DNA of 14,419 bases. Source: Bacteriovoracaceae bacterium UBA1511. Lineage in GTDB: Bacteria > Bdellovibrionota > Bacteriovoracia > Bacteriovoracales > Bacteriovoracaceae. The notes beneath the pieces were generated by a model. The model was given only the letters and a program-made list of their open reading frames with translations. It was not told where the DNA came from and did no database searches. Shown here piece by piece: positions 14,156 through 14,419 of the stretch. Location of the stretch: contig DCQT01000093.1 in NCBI GenBank assembly GCA_002323535.1, positions 3,595-18,013 on the forward strand, read 5' to 3'. A program made the translations under genes and the position numbers. Each line of letters starts with the position of its first letter. Within the stretch, counting starts at the first letter, position 1.

Positions 14156-14419
14156 TTACCCATTCATTGAGTCTAAAAACTCAATATTAGTTTTAGTTTT
14201 ATCAACTCTTGAAAGCATAAACTCCATTGCATCAATTGTGCTCATTGGATGAAGAACTCTTCTGAGAACAGTAACTCTTTGCAGGTCTTTATCTTCCATC
14301 AGGAGGTCTTCTTTTCTTGTTGAGGACTTATTTACATCAAGACATGGAAAAATACGTTTCTCCAATAGTTTCCTATCAAGTTGAATTTCAGAGTTTCCTG
14401 TTCCTTTAAACTCTTCAAA
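14156..14419 (-). CDS. rho: Transcription termination factor Rho, C-terminal end (5' part outside window)
   Basis: The open frame continues to the window edge at 14419 and gives the last 87 residues of the protein. It opens FEEFKGTGNSEIQL, continues RIFPCLDVNKSSTRKEDLL and includes LRRVLHPMSTIDAMEFML, all matching the C-terminal part of bacterial Rho, an RNA-dependent hexameric helicase/ATPase that releases RNA polymerase. A TTG at 14365 is an internal leucine codon, not a start. The Walker motifs lie outside the window. It is the first visible gene of the operon; its stop TAA is separated from the DUF1385 ATG by two bases. Confidence 0.95.
   Translation of the reverse strand, partial: FEEFKGTGNSEIQLDRKLLEKRIFPCLDVNKSSTRKEDLLMEDKDLQRVTVLRRVLHPMSTIDAMEFMLSRVDKTKTNIEFLDSMNG

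Overview
The window is a strand of AT-rich bacterial chromosome (about a third G+C by eye) carrying 13 protein genes, two of them cut by the window edges, and one tRNA gene. The gene content, the order rho / DUF1385 / prfA / prmC / murA, the many small secreted or lipid-anchored proteins of no recognisable family, and a PilZ protein fit a Bdellovibrionota-type predatory bacterium, perhaps Bacteriovoracales/Halobacteriovorax. That placement is inference from content and style, not from a search. No mobile element, CRISPR array, phage gene or rRNA was seen, and no stretch over 300 bases lacks a gene.

Left part, minus strand (1-2713): an FAD-dependent oxidoreductase of the D-lactate/glycolate dehydrogenase type, then the ribosome-assembly GTPase rsgA 5 bases downstream, then (75 bases on) a PilZ-domain protein cut by the window start. 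A tRNA-Arg(TCT) gene (2794-2870, plus) with a good sigma70-like promoter is divergent from this group. It abuts, tail to tail, a six-helix membrane protein of unknown function (2876-3526, minus).

Middle part: divergent from the membrane protein is a plus-strand group of uup (ABC-F ATPase), a class II glutamine amidotransferase-like protein and a small single-pass membrane protein (3606-6861). This group meets a minus-strand secreted protein tail to tail (6858-7514), the two stop codons sharing a TTAA. A short divergent promoter region then leads to an unrecognised 255-residue protein (7556-8323, plus). The 3' end of that gene overlaps by 43 bases the end of a 492-residue putative lipoprotein gene (8281-9759, minus).

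Right part, minus strand (9841-14419): a tight housekeeping operon reading rho (C-terminal end only), a DUF1385 membrane protein, prfA (release factor 1), prmC (the methyltransferase that modifies the GGQ glutamine of release factors) and murA (first committed step of peptidoglycan synthesis). Gaps between these genes are only 2 to 11 bases, so they are probably transcribed together and partly translationally coupled. It links transcription termination, translation termination and cell-wall synthesis.

Most of the window is conserved housekeeping. The parts without a recognised function are the 2876-3526 membrane protein and the 6451-9759 block of secreted, lipoprotein and orphan genes. I found no convincing new multi-gene system; the findings are individual oddities.
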